From Brevibacillus aydinogluensis (lineage in GTDB: Bacteria > Bacillota > Bacilli > Brevibacillales > Brevibacillaceae), in NCBI RefSeq assembly GCF_031954365.1, contig NZ_JAUSVZ010000012.1: a stretch of DNA of 64,000 bases; one strand, 5' to 3'. Below the pieces are notes generated by a model. That model worked only from the letters and a program-made list of their open reading frames with translations, ran no database searches and was not told the origin of the DNA. The position numbers and the translations under genes were made by a program. Positions within the stretch are counted from its first letter, which is position 1. Each line of letters opens with the position of its first letter. Positions 16,882-25,901 of the stretch are shown here, in pieces.

Positions 16882-17612
16882 GTCGACTCCACCTCCTTGA
16901 CGTTCGGCGATTGAGCGGTTTCGGTCGGTTCAGCCGCGGGCAGGAAATAGCCGATGGCAAAGGCGAGCAGGCCCGCGACCAGAACGGGCAGCCCGTTGGG
17001 GAGCACGAACGTCATCCCGACGGCCGCCGCCCCGCAGAGCACAAATGTCAGGATGCGAACAACGGACAAGAGCTGGTAGTACGCGAGCGCCACAAACATC
17101 GCGGTAAAGCTGAAACCAAGGCCCAGAGCGGCCGGGTCTGGTATCCACTGGCCGGCCACTGTTCCCAGCCAGGTGCCCAGGCACCAGGCAATGTACAGCG
17201 AAAGGCCGACCCCGAGAATGTACGACGTGTCGCTCGGATAGCGGCGAAAACGGTTAAGGGTAATGGCGTACTGCTCGTCGGTCAGCAGAAAAGCGAGCGC
17301 ATTCACCTGGGCGGGCGAAAAGCGCTGATAGTAGGGAGACAGCGACAGGCCCATCAAAAAGTGGCGTGCATTTAACAGACAAGTCGTCAAGATGATTGCC
17401 CAAAAGCCAGCGTGTTCGGCGATCATGGAGCTGGCCGCAAACTGCGCTGCCCCTGAATAGACGAATAGTGACATCGCCATGCTTTCCCAGGCGGCCAGGC
17501 CGGACTGACCGGAGAGCATGCCGAAGATGGCACCAAACAAGACGTAGCTGGCCGTAATCGGCAGGGCGTCCAGCACACCCTGCTTCCACGCTGCGGGTTC
17601 ACTCGTGTTCAT
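16878..17612 (-). CDS. azlC: Branched-chain amino acid exporter large subunit AzlC
   Basis: 244 residues, starting at ATG 17612 behind AAAGGAG. Multi-helix membrane protein with the AzlC N-terminal signature (LPITASYVLFGAIFGML, SLFVYSGAAQFAASSMI) and NARHFLMGLSLSPY. With AzlD it should export leucine, isoleucine, valine or toxic analogues. Its start overlaps the stop of the upstream MocR-type regulator gene by 4 nt, so regulator and exporter form one tight operon. Confidence 0.92.
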   Translation of the reverse strand: MNTSEPAAWKQGVLDALPITASYVLFGAIFGMLSGQSGLAAWESMAMSLFVYSGAAQFAASSMIAEHAGFWAIILTTCLLNARHFLMGLSLSPYYQRFSPAQVNALAFLLTDEQYAITLNRFRRYPSDTSYILGVGLSLYIAWCLGTWLGTVAGQWIPDPAALGLGFSFTAMFVALAYYQLLSVVRILTFVLCGAAAVGMTFVLPNGLPVLVAGLLAFAIGYFLPAAEPTETAQSPNVKEVEST

Positions 17613-19036
17613 GTCATCAACTCCTTTTGTTCGTGCAGCAGACGGGCGATGATGGCCATCCCCCTGTCGATCTGTTCCGGCCGTTCGTGCGTAAAGCAAA
17701 GGCGGATATACGGCTGTTCTGCCTCCCGCAGCAAAAACATATCGCCGCAGGCAATCAGAACCCCCTGTTCCCGGCAGAGCGTCATCAGCCGGCGGGGGTT
17801 GATCTCTTCAGGCAGGGACAGCCAGAAATAAAACCCGCCGGCCGGCCGTTCCCAGCGGATGCCGAGAGGCCGCAGCAGTTCCAGATGGCGTTCCATGATC
17901 GCCGCCTGCTCGGCGTATTGGCGGCGTGCGTCCGTCAGGTGCGGGAGCAGCGCGCCGTCGCGGAGAAAGGCGGCCACTGCCAGCTGTCCCAGCGTATTGG
18001 TGGTGATCGACAATTCCTTCAGCCGGGTCAGCAAGCGCACAAATGGACGGCTGGCCGCCACCCAGCCGATGCGCAGGCCGGGGAACAGCAGTTTGGAAAA
18101 CGTGTTCAGGTAGATGACGCTGCCGGTCTCATCCAGCGCCTTCAACGGCGGCGGCGGTTCCTCCGCGAGATGCAGGTGCCGGTAGGCGTCGTCCTCGACG
18201 ATGGGAATGCCGTATCGTTCGCTCAGCGCCAGGAGCCGCTTGCGGCGTTCAAGCGACAGCGTCCGGCCGGTCGGATTGTGATACGTCGGCACCGTGTAGA
18301 GAAAGCGCGGCCGGCAGCGGGCCAGTACGCCTTCCAGGACGTCGATGCGCATGCCGTCCGCATCCAGCGGCACCGGCACGATCTGCAGGCCAAGCGACTG
18401 GAAGAGCTGCAGCGAGCCGAAATAGGTGGGCATTTCCGTAACGATGCAGTCGCCGGGCCGGGCCAGCAGGGTGGTGATCAGGTACAAGCCTTCCTGGGAG
18501 CCGCTGGTAATCGTCACCTGCTCCGGAGATGAGATCTGCTCCATCCCCATCCACTCCACCAACAGTTCCCTGAGCTGGGGCAGCCCCTGCACCGAGGTAA
18601 AGTAATACGAAGGCAGCTCTTCTGCCGTCGCCTTCACGTAGTCGGAAAAGCGGGAGGAAGCCAAGGTGTGCTTGCCCCCGTCACCGTGGGCAAAGTTGAT
18701 GGGATTCGGACAGCGGTCGGTGACCTCCAGCAGCTCCGCCATGTGCGACGGGGAGGCGGCCAGCGATTCGTAACCGTGCTGGCTGTTCCAGTTAATCCGC
18801 CTGATGCGCGGAGCGGGCGGGAGGGCTTCCACGTACCGGCCGCTGCCCATCCGGCTGGCGATGAATCCTTCCGCTTCCAGTTCGGCATAGGCCCGAACCA
18901 CCGTATTGCGGCTCACCCCCAACTGCGCGGCCAGTTTCCGCTCCGGTGGCAAAGGGGAGCCAATTGCCAATTCGCCGCTTAATATTTGATAGCGCAGCTG
19001 ATTGTACACACGTGTGTAAATCGGTTTTCGCCCCAT
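17609..19036 (-). CDS. MocR-type (GntR HTH plus aminotransferase) regulator
   Basis: 475 residues. N-terminal GntR winged helix at ~1-70 (YQILSGELAIGSPLPPERKL, LGVSRNTVVRAYAELEAEGF), a linker, then a fold-type I aminotransferase domain. The PLP-binding Lys is in LNTFSKLLFPGLRIGWV near residue 310, with VEDDAYRHL for the PLP-ring Asp. Members sense amino acids or PLP derivatives. Being first in an operon with azlCD suggests it senses a branched-chain amino acid or analogue and controls export. The -10-like TATAGT about 40 nt upstream is flanked by GGCTC/GAGCC halves that could be its operator. Confidence 0.9.
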   Translation of the reverse strand: MGRKPIYTRVYNQLRYQILSGELAIGSPLPPERKLAAQLGVSRNTVVRAYAELEAEGFIASRMGSGRYVEALPPAPRIRRINWNSQHGYESLAASPSHMAELLEVTDRCPNPINFAHGDGGKHTLASSRFSDYVKATAEELPSYYFTSVQGLPQLRELLVEWMGMEQISSPEQVTITSGSQEGLYLITTLLARPGDCIVTEMPTYFGSLQLFQSLGLQIVPVPLDADGMRIDVLEGVLARCRPRFLYTVPTYHNPTGRTLSLERRKRLLALSERYGIPIVEDDAYRHLHLAEEPPPPLKALDETGSVIYLNTFSKLLFPGLRIGWVAASRPFVRLLTRLKELSITTNTLGQLAVAAFLRDGALLPHLTDARRQYAEQAAIMERHLELLRPLGIRWERPAGGFYFWLSLPEEINPRRLMTLCREQGVLIACGDMFLLREAEQPYIRLCFTHERPEQIDRGMAIIARLLHEQKELMT

Positions 19037-19163
19037 GATGCCGCCCCTTTTCAGTCTGTGCTTTGCTCTCCACTATACCGGCTCCCGTAATAAAATAAAA
19101 GAGCCAATTTTCCGGCAATAAAAAGCCAAACAGACGGACTGGACCATAGGGGCCAATCCGTCC

Positions 19164-19194
19164 GTAAAAAAGGGGGGAGCCGGTTACGGCTCCC
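19164..19194 (-). terminator. Terminator overlapping the end of the 19184-19705 gene
   Basis: A perfect 8-bp stem GGGAGCCG / CGGCTCCC with 4-nt loop; on the minus strand it is followed by CCTTTTTT. The hairpin includes the last codons and stop of the gene. Confidence 0.8.
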
Positions 19195-19705
19195 GCAGCT
19201 CGTCCAACGAGATCCCTTGTTCCAGGGCAAATTCAAAGTCGTCTACATCGTAAAACTGAACGGGTACGACATATTCCAAAATCCGATCCTGGTAATCCGT
19301 CTGGTCGGTGATCAGCGGTATCTCAAAACGCATCGATGTGAGCAGCAGTTGGGTCTCCACCGGATCAAACAGTTCTCCCCACATGGCGTTGTCGTCTACC
19401 TTGACCACGTTGAGCGTCACGCCGTTTGGAAACGAAAACGGCACGATGGACCAGGGAGCGATCAGGCCCTTTTCCATGCGCTTGCGGTTGAACGGATCGG
19501 AGAAGAACTGAATCATTTCCTTCATGATCTTGCGTACGTGCTGATCGTCGGCCGGGATCGGCATGATCGGTTCCGGGCTATGATAAAACTCGTCCAATTC
19601 GTAGATTGTCGACGCGGGTATGTAATACTCTACAGGTTGCGACGGTGCCATTAATTCCCCGTAGATGGCCAGCATGATCGCTTCAATAACGAATTGTTTC
19701 GGCAT
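19184..19705 (-). CDS. Conserved Bacillales protein of unknown function
   Basis: 173 residues from ATG 19705, with an excellent GAGGAGGG site seven bases upstream. No signal peptide or membrane helix. The start PKQFVIEAIMLAIYGEL and the acidic C-terminus (YDVDDFEFALEQG) resemble a protein I recall from many Bacillales, sometimes mis-labelled ADP-heptose synthase; no transferase motif is visible here. It is a single-gene unit with its own terminator. Function unknown. Confidence 0.65.
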   Translation of the reverse strand: MPKQFVIEAIMLAIYGELMAPSQPVEYYIPASTIYELDEFYHSPEPIMPIPADDQHVRKIMKEMIQFFSDPFNRKRMEKGLIAPWSIVPFSFPNGVTLNVVKVDDNAMWGELFDPVETQLLLTSMRFEIPLITDQTDYQDRILEYVVPVQFYDVDDFEFALEQGISLDELREP

Positions 19706-19917
19706 TTCGACAACCCTCCTCGTAACCATCATACTGAAATCGGAAGTTGACAACAACCCTGGGGAGGGGGCCGAGCACACCTGCTGGACAGTAAAGGGGG
19801 AGGCATGGCAGAGAAAAACTTGACGGCCTGCTGCTCGCAATAGCGCAGCAGGGCGGCAACAGCATCGAAACATAAGGAAGCAGCCGCATTCCAGATGAAA
19901 CACAAGGCAACAAAAAA
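19706..19917. other. Gene-free stretch before repeat copy A
   Basis: This stretch holds the start region of the 19184-19705 gene and no supported reading frame. The A6 run at 19912-19917 (TTTTTT on the minus strand) follows the hairpin at 19918-19937 and could make it a minus-strand terminator. Confidence 0.4.
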
Positions 19918-20300
19918 GCTGAGACAAGGGTCTCAGCATCTGACTGAAAACAAACTATTTATCTGGTAAGTGTTCACAAGGAAACGATCTTCCATCGTTT
20001 CCAGGCCGAAAGGCCTGCACATTCATTAACCAAAGCTGAAGACAAATTACTTCTCATGGAGTGATGGGCCAAGCGAGCTCCTTTGACGACCGGCTCAGCG
20101 GAAAAACGCTAGACGCGGGGAAAAACAGGGGGCACAAGTCTCACTTCGTCGAAACCCCCAGATGTTTGCCCCCTGCCCGCGTCGCGTTTTGCAGCGGACA
20201 TCATCCACTTCTTTGCTGGTCGTCAAGAGAGCGAGCGGGCCCGAGCACCCATGTGCCACGAACTTTGTCTGCATGCTGACCTGAGACCCTTGTGTCTCAG
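19918..20300. repeat. Structured non-coding repeat, copy A
   Basis: A ~340-nt element (19941-20280), flanked on both sides by a CTGAGAC...GTCTCAG hairpin (19918-19937 and 20281-20300). Its inverted partner is copy B at 25902-26256; 54 nt (20055-20108) are identical to 26100-26153 on the other strand. It has no reading frame. Reading the plus strand, it folds into a 9-bp hairpin near 19982, a GAAA-tetraloop hairpin (AGGCC-GAAA-GGCCT, 20003-20016), then one long nested arm. Arm pairs include 20040-20046 with 20264-20270, 20082-20094 with 20215-20226, 20103-20109 with 20184-20190, 20112-20119 with 20176-20183, and 20126-20134 with 20167-20175. It may be a MITE or a structured RNA; the sequence cannot decide. 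Confidence 0.8.
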
Positions 20301-20412
20301 CTTGTTGGCTTTCCCGGAAACGCAGAGGACGGCAGGCTTGTCCAGTCTGGAGATCCGCTCTGTCTGCCTTTGCCGTCATGCCGAATACGACACAGTACGG
20401 CAGGGCATGCAG

Positions 20413-21030
20413 CTAGTTCCTGGCTGCGGCGCTCCGGTCGGAACGCGTAAACCAGCGGAACGGATTGAGCGACCAGCGCGCTTGATGACGCTCCAACCGC
20501 TCTTTTCGCCGGGTCAGGCGCTGCTGCATGAGATCCATTTCAAATGTGACGCGGCGCATCTCCAGCCGCAGCGACTCTTGCATCTCCTCGATGTCGGCGA
20601 TTTTTTGCAAAATGGTGGACTGCAGTTGGTTCAATGACGACAGTTGGGCCAGCTCATGCTGAAACTGAACGATCATCTCCTGCACGGTCAGCTCCATCTC
20701 GCGAAGGCCGGCTGCTTTTGGCCCGGTCACCACAACGGATTGTTCCTGAGCGGCGGCCGTTTCCTCCTCGGCCAGCATGTCCGCCGGAATGCGTCCTTCT
20801 TCAATCAACTGACGCTGTATGTCACGCAGGGAGTAGTTGCCTTCGTCCTTGCGTTGTTTGACTTCTTTCAGCAAGGAAAACCCTGTTTCACTGATCAGGT
20901 AGTGACCCTGAGGATTTTTTTGCCGCTCCTGCGGCGGCACGAACATCTCCAACCAGTTTCGCAACGTCCGGACGTGAACATCCAACCGATCCGCCACTTC
21001 CTTGGAAGCCATCCACACTTGTACATCCAT
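20413..21030 (-). CDS. RacA-like MerR-type HTH protein with coiled coil
   Basis: 205 residues, starting at ATG 21030 behind AAGGAG. N-terminal MerR-like helix-turn-helix (WMASKEVADRLDVHVRTLRN, then GHYLISETGFSLLKEV), an acidic linker, a long heptad-rich region near residues 110-175 (QFQHELAQLSSLNQLQSTIL) and a basic tail. This domain order matches RacA, the sporulation protein that anchors the chromosome origin to the pole, though other MerR/coiled-coil proteins look alike. A -10-like TGCTATAAT lies on the minus strand at 21072-21080. Repeat copy A begins about 110 nt beyond its 3' end. Confidence 0.7.
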   Translation of the reverse strand: MDVQVWMASKEVADRLDVHVRTLRNWLEMFVPPQERQKNPQGHYLISETGFSLLKEVKQRKDEGNYSLRDIQRQLIEEGRIPADMLAEEETAAAQEQSVVVTGPKAAGLREMELTVQEMIVQFQHELAQLSSLNQLQSTILQKIADIEEMQESLRLEMRRVTFEMDLMQQRLTRRKERLERHQARWSLNPFRWFTRSDRSAAARN

Positions 21031-21071
21031 CCCGAATCACTCCTTATCCCATCAGGAATTCCCGTGGCCCC

Positions 21072-21080
21072 ATTATAGCA
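21072..21080 (-). promoter_or_regulatory. Extended -10 promoter of the RacA-like gene
   Basis: TGCTATAAT read on the minus strand, about 40 nt before the start codon. The remaining ~250 nt up to the ZIP gene show no gene or clear fold. Confidence 0.5.
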
Positions 21081-21335
21081 CCAATTTTTCCGGGTAAAAG
21101 GGAATCGACAAAGGTTCTAAAAACAAGTGGCGTTTCGGCTAATTCGGACAGGTTGGCGATTTTTGTCATGTGTTCGCCGGGCATGGCAGCAAGGGCGGGG
21201 CCATGCAGCACAGCTCTTCGTTTTGCCCCGGGAATCTCTAGCGGGTACTGCCGCAGGTAAAGGCATAACGACCGGGACACGCGCGTAGAATGGAAGGGAC
21301 ACACGTCCGACACCCCGGATGAAAGGGGACGTGCC

Positions 21336-22058
21336 ATGCAACCGGATCTGATCGTGATACTTACGGTGGCAGCGGCTGCAAGCAGCATCGGCGGGCTTCT
21401 CCTGTGCCTGCGCGCCTGGTCGGAAGAGACGCTGTACGCCATGGTCAGCGTTGGCGGCGGTCTGCTGTTGGCGCTTACCCTGCTGGATTTGCTTCCCCAT
21501 ACAATGGAAGGGGGAAGCGAGCGGGCCATGCCGTTGGTGATGTTCGGGTTTGCGTTATTGTTCGCGCTGGAGCTGATCGGAGGAGCGGAGCGGAAAGCCG
21601 GCTCCTCCCGCCTGATCGGCCTGTTCAGCGGGTTTTTGCTGCATGCGTACGTGGAGGGCGTCTCGCTGATCGCCAGCTATCACCTGGACCATCGCATCGG
21701 GTTTTCCGTCCTGCTGGCCATGGTGCTGCACAAGGTGCCGGACGGCGTGATCTTTGCTTCACTGGTGCTGGCGGCGACGCGCTCGCAGTGGAAAGCGTTC
21801 TGGGGGACGGCCGCACTGGGGGCCTCCACACTGGCGGGGGCATTCAGCGTAGGGGCGGTGGAACAAATTTTCCCGGACGGATGGTCTTCCGTGGTGATAG
21901 CCCTTACCACCGGCGTCTTCCTGTACGTCTCGGCCAGCCATCTGGTGCCGCTGATTCAGAACGGACGGCGGGTATTGGGGGTGTACTTTTTTGCCGGGAT
22001 GGTTGCGTACCTGTTCGTGACAGCCGTCTGGCTTCCGGGTGGGCATGTTCATGCATAA
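21336..22058 (+). CDS. ZIP-family metal transporter
   Basis: 240 residues, about eight helices, starting behind AAGGGGA. The metal-binding helices are visible as HAYVEGVSLIASYHL and LLAMVLHKVPDGVIFASL (the HKxPDG motif of ZIP helix IV-V). ZIP proteins move zinc, iron or manganese into the cytoplasm. The cytoplasmic His-rich loop is short. No Zur- or MntR-like operator is evident upstream. It is a stand-alone gene. Confidence 0.88.
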   Translation: MQPDLIVILTVAAAASSIGGLLLCLRAWSEETLYAMVSVGGGLLLALTLLDLLPHTMEGGSERAMPLVMFGFALLFALELIGGAERKAGSSRLIGLFSGFLLHAYVEGVSLIASYHLDHRIGFSVLLAMVLHKVPDGVIFASLVLAATRSQWKAFWGTAALGASTLAGAFSVGAVEQIFPDGWSSVVIALTTGVFLYVSASHLVPLIQNGRRVLGVYFFAGMVAYLFVTAVWLPGGHVHA

Positions 22059-22130
22059 ACAGCCGCCTCCCCAGCCAGCCTAAAAATGGTTGTGGGCCAA
22101 AAAAGCCTGGACGGAAGGGAGCGATCATCC

Positions 22131-22298
22131 ATGGAGAACAGAGAAGACTTGACACCGGCAGGCGAACCGGCGCAGCTGCAGGCGGAATTCCCGGCAAACG
22201 GAACGCCGCTCAATCCGGTGGAAGAATCCTGGGTCTTTTCCAACAGTGCAGCCGCTCCGGCGGACGATTTGGCAAAAGCGATGCAGCAGGGAGAATAA
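22131..22298 (+). CDS. Small hydrophilic protein (55 aa)
   Basis: A 55-codon frame from ATG 22131 with GGAAGGGAG upstream. The product is acidic and low in complexity (PAGEPAQLQAEFPANGTP, then NPVEESWVFSNSAAAPADD), with no membrane segment. It resembles a small disordered protein; function unknown. It lies between the ZIP and fabI genes, pointing the same way, and the fabI -10 lies 65 nt after its stop. Confidence 0.5.
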   Translation: MENREDLTPAGEPAQLQAEFPANGTPLNPVEESWVFSNSAAAPADDLAKAMQQGE

Positions 22299-22404
22299 CC
22301 GATGGAAGCGGTCCCGTTTCGCGTTTTTCCAGCAGACTCTCGTAACCGAGGACAAGATCGGTTATAATGTCAGGGGAAAAACGTTGAAAAGGGGCCGATA
22401 CATA

Positions 22405-23178
22405 ATGAATACATTGTTGCAAGACAAGAACTTCGTTATCATGGGCGTGGCCAACCACCGCAGTATTGCCTGGGGAATTGCCCAGTCCCTGCACAAGGCC
22501 GGGGCCAACCTGATCTTTACCTATCAGGGGGAGCGGCTGCGGGAAAACGTGGCGCAGCTGGCCCAAAGCCTCGGCGGCGAGCCGATTTTGATTAACTGCG
22601 ACGTGACCAAGGATGAAGAAGTGGAAGCTGCGTTCGCCCAAATCAAGGAAAAAGTGGGCGTCATCCACGGACTGGCTCACTGCATCGCGTTTGCCAAGAC
22701 GGAAGAGCTGGAAGGCGAGTTTGTCAACACGTCCCGCGACGGCTACGCGCTGGCGCAGGACATCAGCGCCTACTCGCTGGTTGCGGTGACGCGTGCCGCT
22801 CGTCCGCTGATGACCGAAGGCGGAAGCATCGTCACCCTGACCTATCTGGGCGGCGAGCGCGTCGTTGCCAACTACAACGTCATGGGCGTTGCCAAAGCGG
22901 CGCTGGATGCCTGCGTCCGCTATCTGGCGAGCGACCTCGGCAAAGACAACATCCGCGTCAACGCCATTTCCGCCGGACCGATCCGCACCCTGGCGGCAAA
23001 AGGCGTGCGCAACTTCAACAGCATGCTGAAGGAAATCGAGGAAAAAGCACCGCTCCGCCGCACCGTGGACCAATCCGAGGTGGGCGACACGGCGCTCTTC
23101 CTGTTCAGCCATCTCTCCCGCGGTATCACGGGCGAAATCATCCACGTCGATGCCGGTTACAACATCATCGCACGATAA
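22405..23178 (+). CDS. fabI: Enoyl-[acyl-carrier-protein] reductase (NADH) FabI
   Basis: 257 residues from ATG 22405 behind AAAAGGGG. Short-chain dehydrogenase fold with the FabI cofactor variant IMGVANHRSIAWGIA, and a catalytic Tyr-x6-Lys in YNVMGVAKAALDA. It catalyses the last reduction of fatty-acid elongation and is the target of triclosan-type inhibitors. TATAAT (22363-22368) is the likely -10. I looked for a FapR operator in the leader and found none. A strong terminator follows. Confidence 0.95.
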   Translation: MNTLLQDKNFVIMGVANHRSIAWGIAQSLHKAGANLIFTYQGERLRENVAQLAQSLGGEPILINCDVTKDEEVEAAFAQIKEKVGVIHGLAHCIAFAKTEELEGEFVNTSRDGYALAQDISAYSLVAVTRAARPLMTEGGSIVTLTYLGGERVVANYNVMGVAKAALDACVRYLASDLGKDNIRVNAISAGPIRTLAAKGVRNFNSMLKEIEEKAPLRRTVDQSEVGDTALFLFSHLSRGITGEIIHVDAGYNIIAR

Positions 23179-23185
23179 AAACGCA

Positions 23186-23227
23186 AACCCCTGCTCCGGC
23201 ATGTACGGCCGGGCGCAGGGGTTTTTT
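23186..23227 (+). terminator. Terminator of fabI
   Basis: AACCCCTGC...GCAGGGGTT stem with inner CCGGC/GCCGG pairs and a TTTTTT tail. Confidence 0.85.
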
Positions 23228-23286
23228 CGTTTTCAGCCAACAACGCTGCAGCTAAAACGGCGTTGCAAATACCACTCCCGCGCGCA

Positions 23287-23337
23287 TAAAAGGCTCCCGT
23301 TTTCCGCACGCTAGTACCAAACGTACGGAAGGGAGCC
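23287..23337 (-). terminator. Terminator of the UvrD-type helicase gene
   Basis: Long hairpin GGCTCCC...GGGAGCC with inner TTCCG/CGGAA and ACG/CGT pairs. On the minus strand it is followed by TTTTATG, about 70 nt past the helicase stop. Confidence 0.65.
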
Positions 23338-23407
23338 GTTTGCCGTGTTTCCAATCATTGCATCGATGGAAGAATGGTTGATCTACATGGGCGGGGGAGT
23401 GGACCGA

Positions 23408-25774
23408 CTATCCGCCCATTTCGGCGATGAAGCGGGAGGGCCTGGTTTTCCGGCCGAACCGTTCGCGGGGGATGCCGACCGCGACCGAATGGCGGGCACG
23501 CGTGATCGCCACGTATAGGAGCCGCCGCTCTTCCTCCAGCGCGGACGATTCTCCCTTGCGCACGGCGTCCAGCGCGTACTCGTGAGGGAGAGCGCCTTCC
23601 ACCAGATCGGGCAGGAACACGTGGTCAAATTCCAGTCCTTTGGCCCGATGAATGCTGAGCACGTGAACACCTTCCTTTGGGAGTGGCCGCGCATGGCGCC
23701 ACTCCTTTTCCTGTTCTGCCATGCGTTCCACATGGTGCAAAAACTCGGCGACGGTAGCGTGCCGCCTGGCTGCGGCCAAGAGCTGCTGCAGTTCGTCGCT
23801 CCAGCGCTCCCTGCCGTCGTCCCGGTCTTTGGCCCGCTTTTTCAGATAATCCCGCAGCCGGCCGTCCTCGTAGATCAGCTCCAGCGCCTGGGCGGGCGGG
23901 CATTCCCGGCAGGCGGCGAGGATGTCGGTCACGGTTTGCAAGTGTTTGCGCTGGTAGACTTTCCACTGCGGCAGGCGAGGCAGCACGTGCAGGATCGGCA
24001 GATCTTCCAGTATGGCCTGGCTGCGCACCGCGTTCCACATCTCCTGGGAGATGTAGAGGGTGGGGAGAATCTCCCTCAGCGCTTCTGCATCGTCCGGGTC
24101 CTGCGCCAGCCGCAAATAGCCCAGCGTCCAGCGTACAGCCTGCCGCTGGTAAAAGGAGTCCTCCTCCTGCGTGTAGTGAAACGGAATGCCCGCTTCGCTC
24201 AGCCGCTCCAGGATCGGTCGGGCCGACTCGCTGGTGCGGTAGAGGATGGCGCATTCGCCGGGAGGGGTCCCCTGCTCGATCCGGTGGCTGATTTCGTCGA
24301 CGATCCGGGAGGCCTGTTCTTCCTCGTCGTCCGGCTCAAACAGATAGGTTTCCCCTTCCTCGCTGTGAAACGACAGGCAGTCTTTTTTCCAGCGCGCCCG
24401 GTTATGGCCGATTAATGAGTAGCCCAGCCCGACGATGGCGGAGCGGGAGCGGTAGTTCACTTCCAGCGTAATCGTTTGGGCCTGGGGATAATCGCGGGTA
24501 AAACCAAGTATGTACTGCGGATCGCTGCCGCGAAATCCGTAGATCGACTGATCGTCGTCCCCGATGACGCACAGATTGTTTTGCGGCGCTGCAAGCAGCT
24601 TGACGGTTTCGTACTGGATGCGGTTGATGTCTTGAAACTCGTCGATCATCACATGCGTGATCCGCTCCTGATAGCGGCGCAGGATCTCCGCATCGTCCCG
24701 CAGCATTTCGTAACAGCCGATCAGCATGTCGTCAAAGTCAAACCAGCCGAGCGTCCGCTTCGCCTGTTCGTACAGCGGGTACAGCTCGTGTGCCTGCCGC
24801 TCCGCGTCGTTTGCCGCTTCCTGCGAGACGGACTGGCCGGGCAGCAGGTATTCGTTTTTCCAGCGGCTAATCACGCCAAACGCGTCCAGCACGTCCTGTT
24901 CCTTTTGCCCCAGGAGTTCGGGATGGCTGGCGAGCAGGCCGCTTTCCCTGAGCAGCCGCCACTTTTGCCAATCTTTTTTCAGCAGGCGGCGCTGATCCCA
25001 GCGTTCCGGCTGGTGGTACAGCAGCATGCGGTAAAAGATGCCGTGAAACGTGCCGGCGATCAGCTCCCGCGCCTGCTCGCGGGGAAGCTGGCGGGCCAGC
25101 CGCTGCCGGATCTCATCCGCCGCCTTGGTGGTAAACGTGACCACCATGATCTGCCGGGGAGGGACGCCTTTGTCCCGGATCAGGTGGGCGGTCCGGGCTG
25201 TCATCACGCGCGTCTTGCCGCTGCCCGCCCCTGCCAGGATGAGAAGGGGGCCATCCGTGGTCGTGACAGCCTGCTGCTGGCGGGGATGAAGCGGTTCGTT
25301 CTGCTGTTCCGCCAGGTGTTGGATGCGCGTTTTCGGCATCAGCCGTTTGCGAAACAGCGGCGGTTTTGGCGCGGGCGTCACGCTGCTGCCGCCGATCGTC
25401 CGCTGTTTGGGCAGGCGAAAGGAGCCGACCCGCACCGATTCGCCGTCTTCTTCTTCCACCGTGGCGGCGTTCGCCTGACGTGGGTTGGCATCACGCGGAG
25501 CGGGATCGGCCGCAGCTGCGACAGCGGCCGCCAGCTCGGGACTGGCAGCCAGCCGCTCGTGCACCGCATCGTCACTTCCTTTGCAGGCACAATCGCTGTC
25601 CGCGGGATGGAGAAAGCGGGGGTCCGCACTGATTCCCGCCATCAGACTGAGATGCGAACCGCAGACGGGGCAGCGCACTTTTCCCTGGCGAGCGGCCAGC
25701 CGCCAGGCGGGGATGCGAGGGTATGTCTCGGGTGTTAGCAGGATGACCTGGTCGTCTAGCTGCGCGATTTTCAT
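23408..25774 (-). CDS. UvrD/PcrA-type helicase with CoiA-like zinc N-terminus
   Basis: 788 residues from ATG 25774 (GAGGTG upstream). Residues 1-90 carry a Cys4-like zinc pattern (VRCPVCGSHLS...HPADSDCACK) with the layout of the CoiA competence-protein N-terminus. A Pro-rich linker leads to a full superfamily 1A helicase from about residue 175. The motifs are Walker A LAGAGSGKTRVMTAR, DEFQDINR, IGDDDQSIYGFRGSD, VNYRS, VLSIHRAKGLEFD and RLLYVAITRAR. It should be a 3'-5' DNA helicase in repair, recombination or fork processing. It resembles the YjcD-type second UvrD protein rather than PcrA, because of the extra N-terminus and lack of a pcrB/ligA context. Confidence 0.85.
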   Translation of the reverse strand: MKIAQLDDQVILLTPETYPRIPAWRLAARQGKVRCPVCGSHLSLMAGISADPRFLHPADSDCACKGSDDAVHERLAASPELAAAVAAAADPAPRDANPRQANAATVEEEDGESVRVGSFRLPKQRTIGGSSVTPAPKPPLFRKRLMPKTRIQHLAEQQNEPLHPRQQQAVTTTDGPLLILAGAGSGKTRVMTARTAHLIRDKGVPPRQIMVVTFTTKAADEIRQRLARQLPREQARELIAGTFHGIFYRMLLYHQPERWDQRRLLKKDWQKWRLLRESGLLASHPELLGQKEQDVLDAFGVISRWKNEYLLPGQSVSQEAANDAERQAHELYPLYEQAKRTLGWFDFDDMLIGCYEMLRDDAEILRRYQERITHVMIDEFQDINRIQYETVKLLAAPQNNLCVIGDDDQSIYGFRGSDPQYILGFTRDYPQAQTITLEVNYRSRSAIVGLGYSLIGHNRARWKKDCLSFHSEEGETYLFEPDDEEEQASRIVDEISHRIEQGTPPGECAILYRTSESARPILERLSEAGIPFHYTQEEDSFYQRQAVRWTLGYLRLAQDPDDAEALREILPTLYISQEMWNAVRSQAILEDLPILHVLPRLPQWKVYQRKHLQTVTDILAACRECPPAQALELIYEDGRLRDYLKKRAKDRDDGRERWSDELQQLLAAARRHATVAEFLHHVERMAEQEKEWRHARPLPKEGVHVLSIHRAKGLEFDHVFLPDLVEGALPHEYALDAVRKGESSALEEERRLLYVAITRARHSVAVGIPRERFGRKTRPSRFIAEMGG

Positions 25775-25864
25775 GGCGACACCTCGTACGGAATGCGGCG
25801 TGTGATACGGCAGACTTACCGCGCTGACACGCCTGTGAATGGTAACATCGGATGATGGAAACGG

Positions 25865-25893
25865 GGGCTGTCGGTCTTGTACCGCCGACAGCC
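25865..25893. repeat. Hairpin between helicase promoter and repeat copy B
   Basis: GGCTGTCGG / CCGACAGCC, a 9-bp stem with an 11-nt loop. No T tail; role unknown. Confidence 0.4.
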
Positions 25894-25901
25894 GGAAAGA
25901 A

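Noticed and set aside
22299..22404. FapR operator before fabI
   Set aside because: No TTAGTACC-type inverted repeat is present.
23345..23518. A 57-codon GTG frame behind AAGGGAG
   Set aside because: Its second half is antisense to the helicase C-terminus and its start sits on the helicase terminator.
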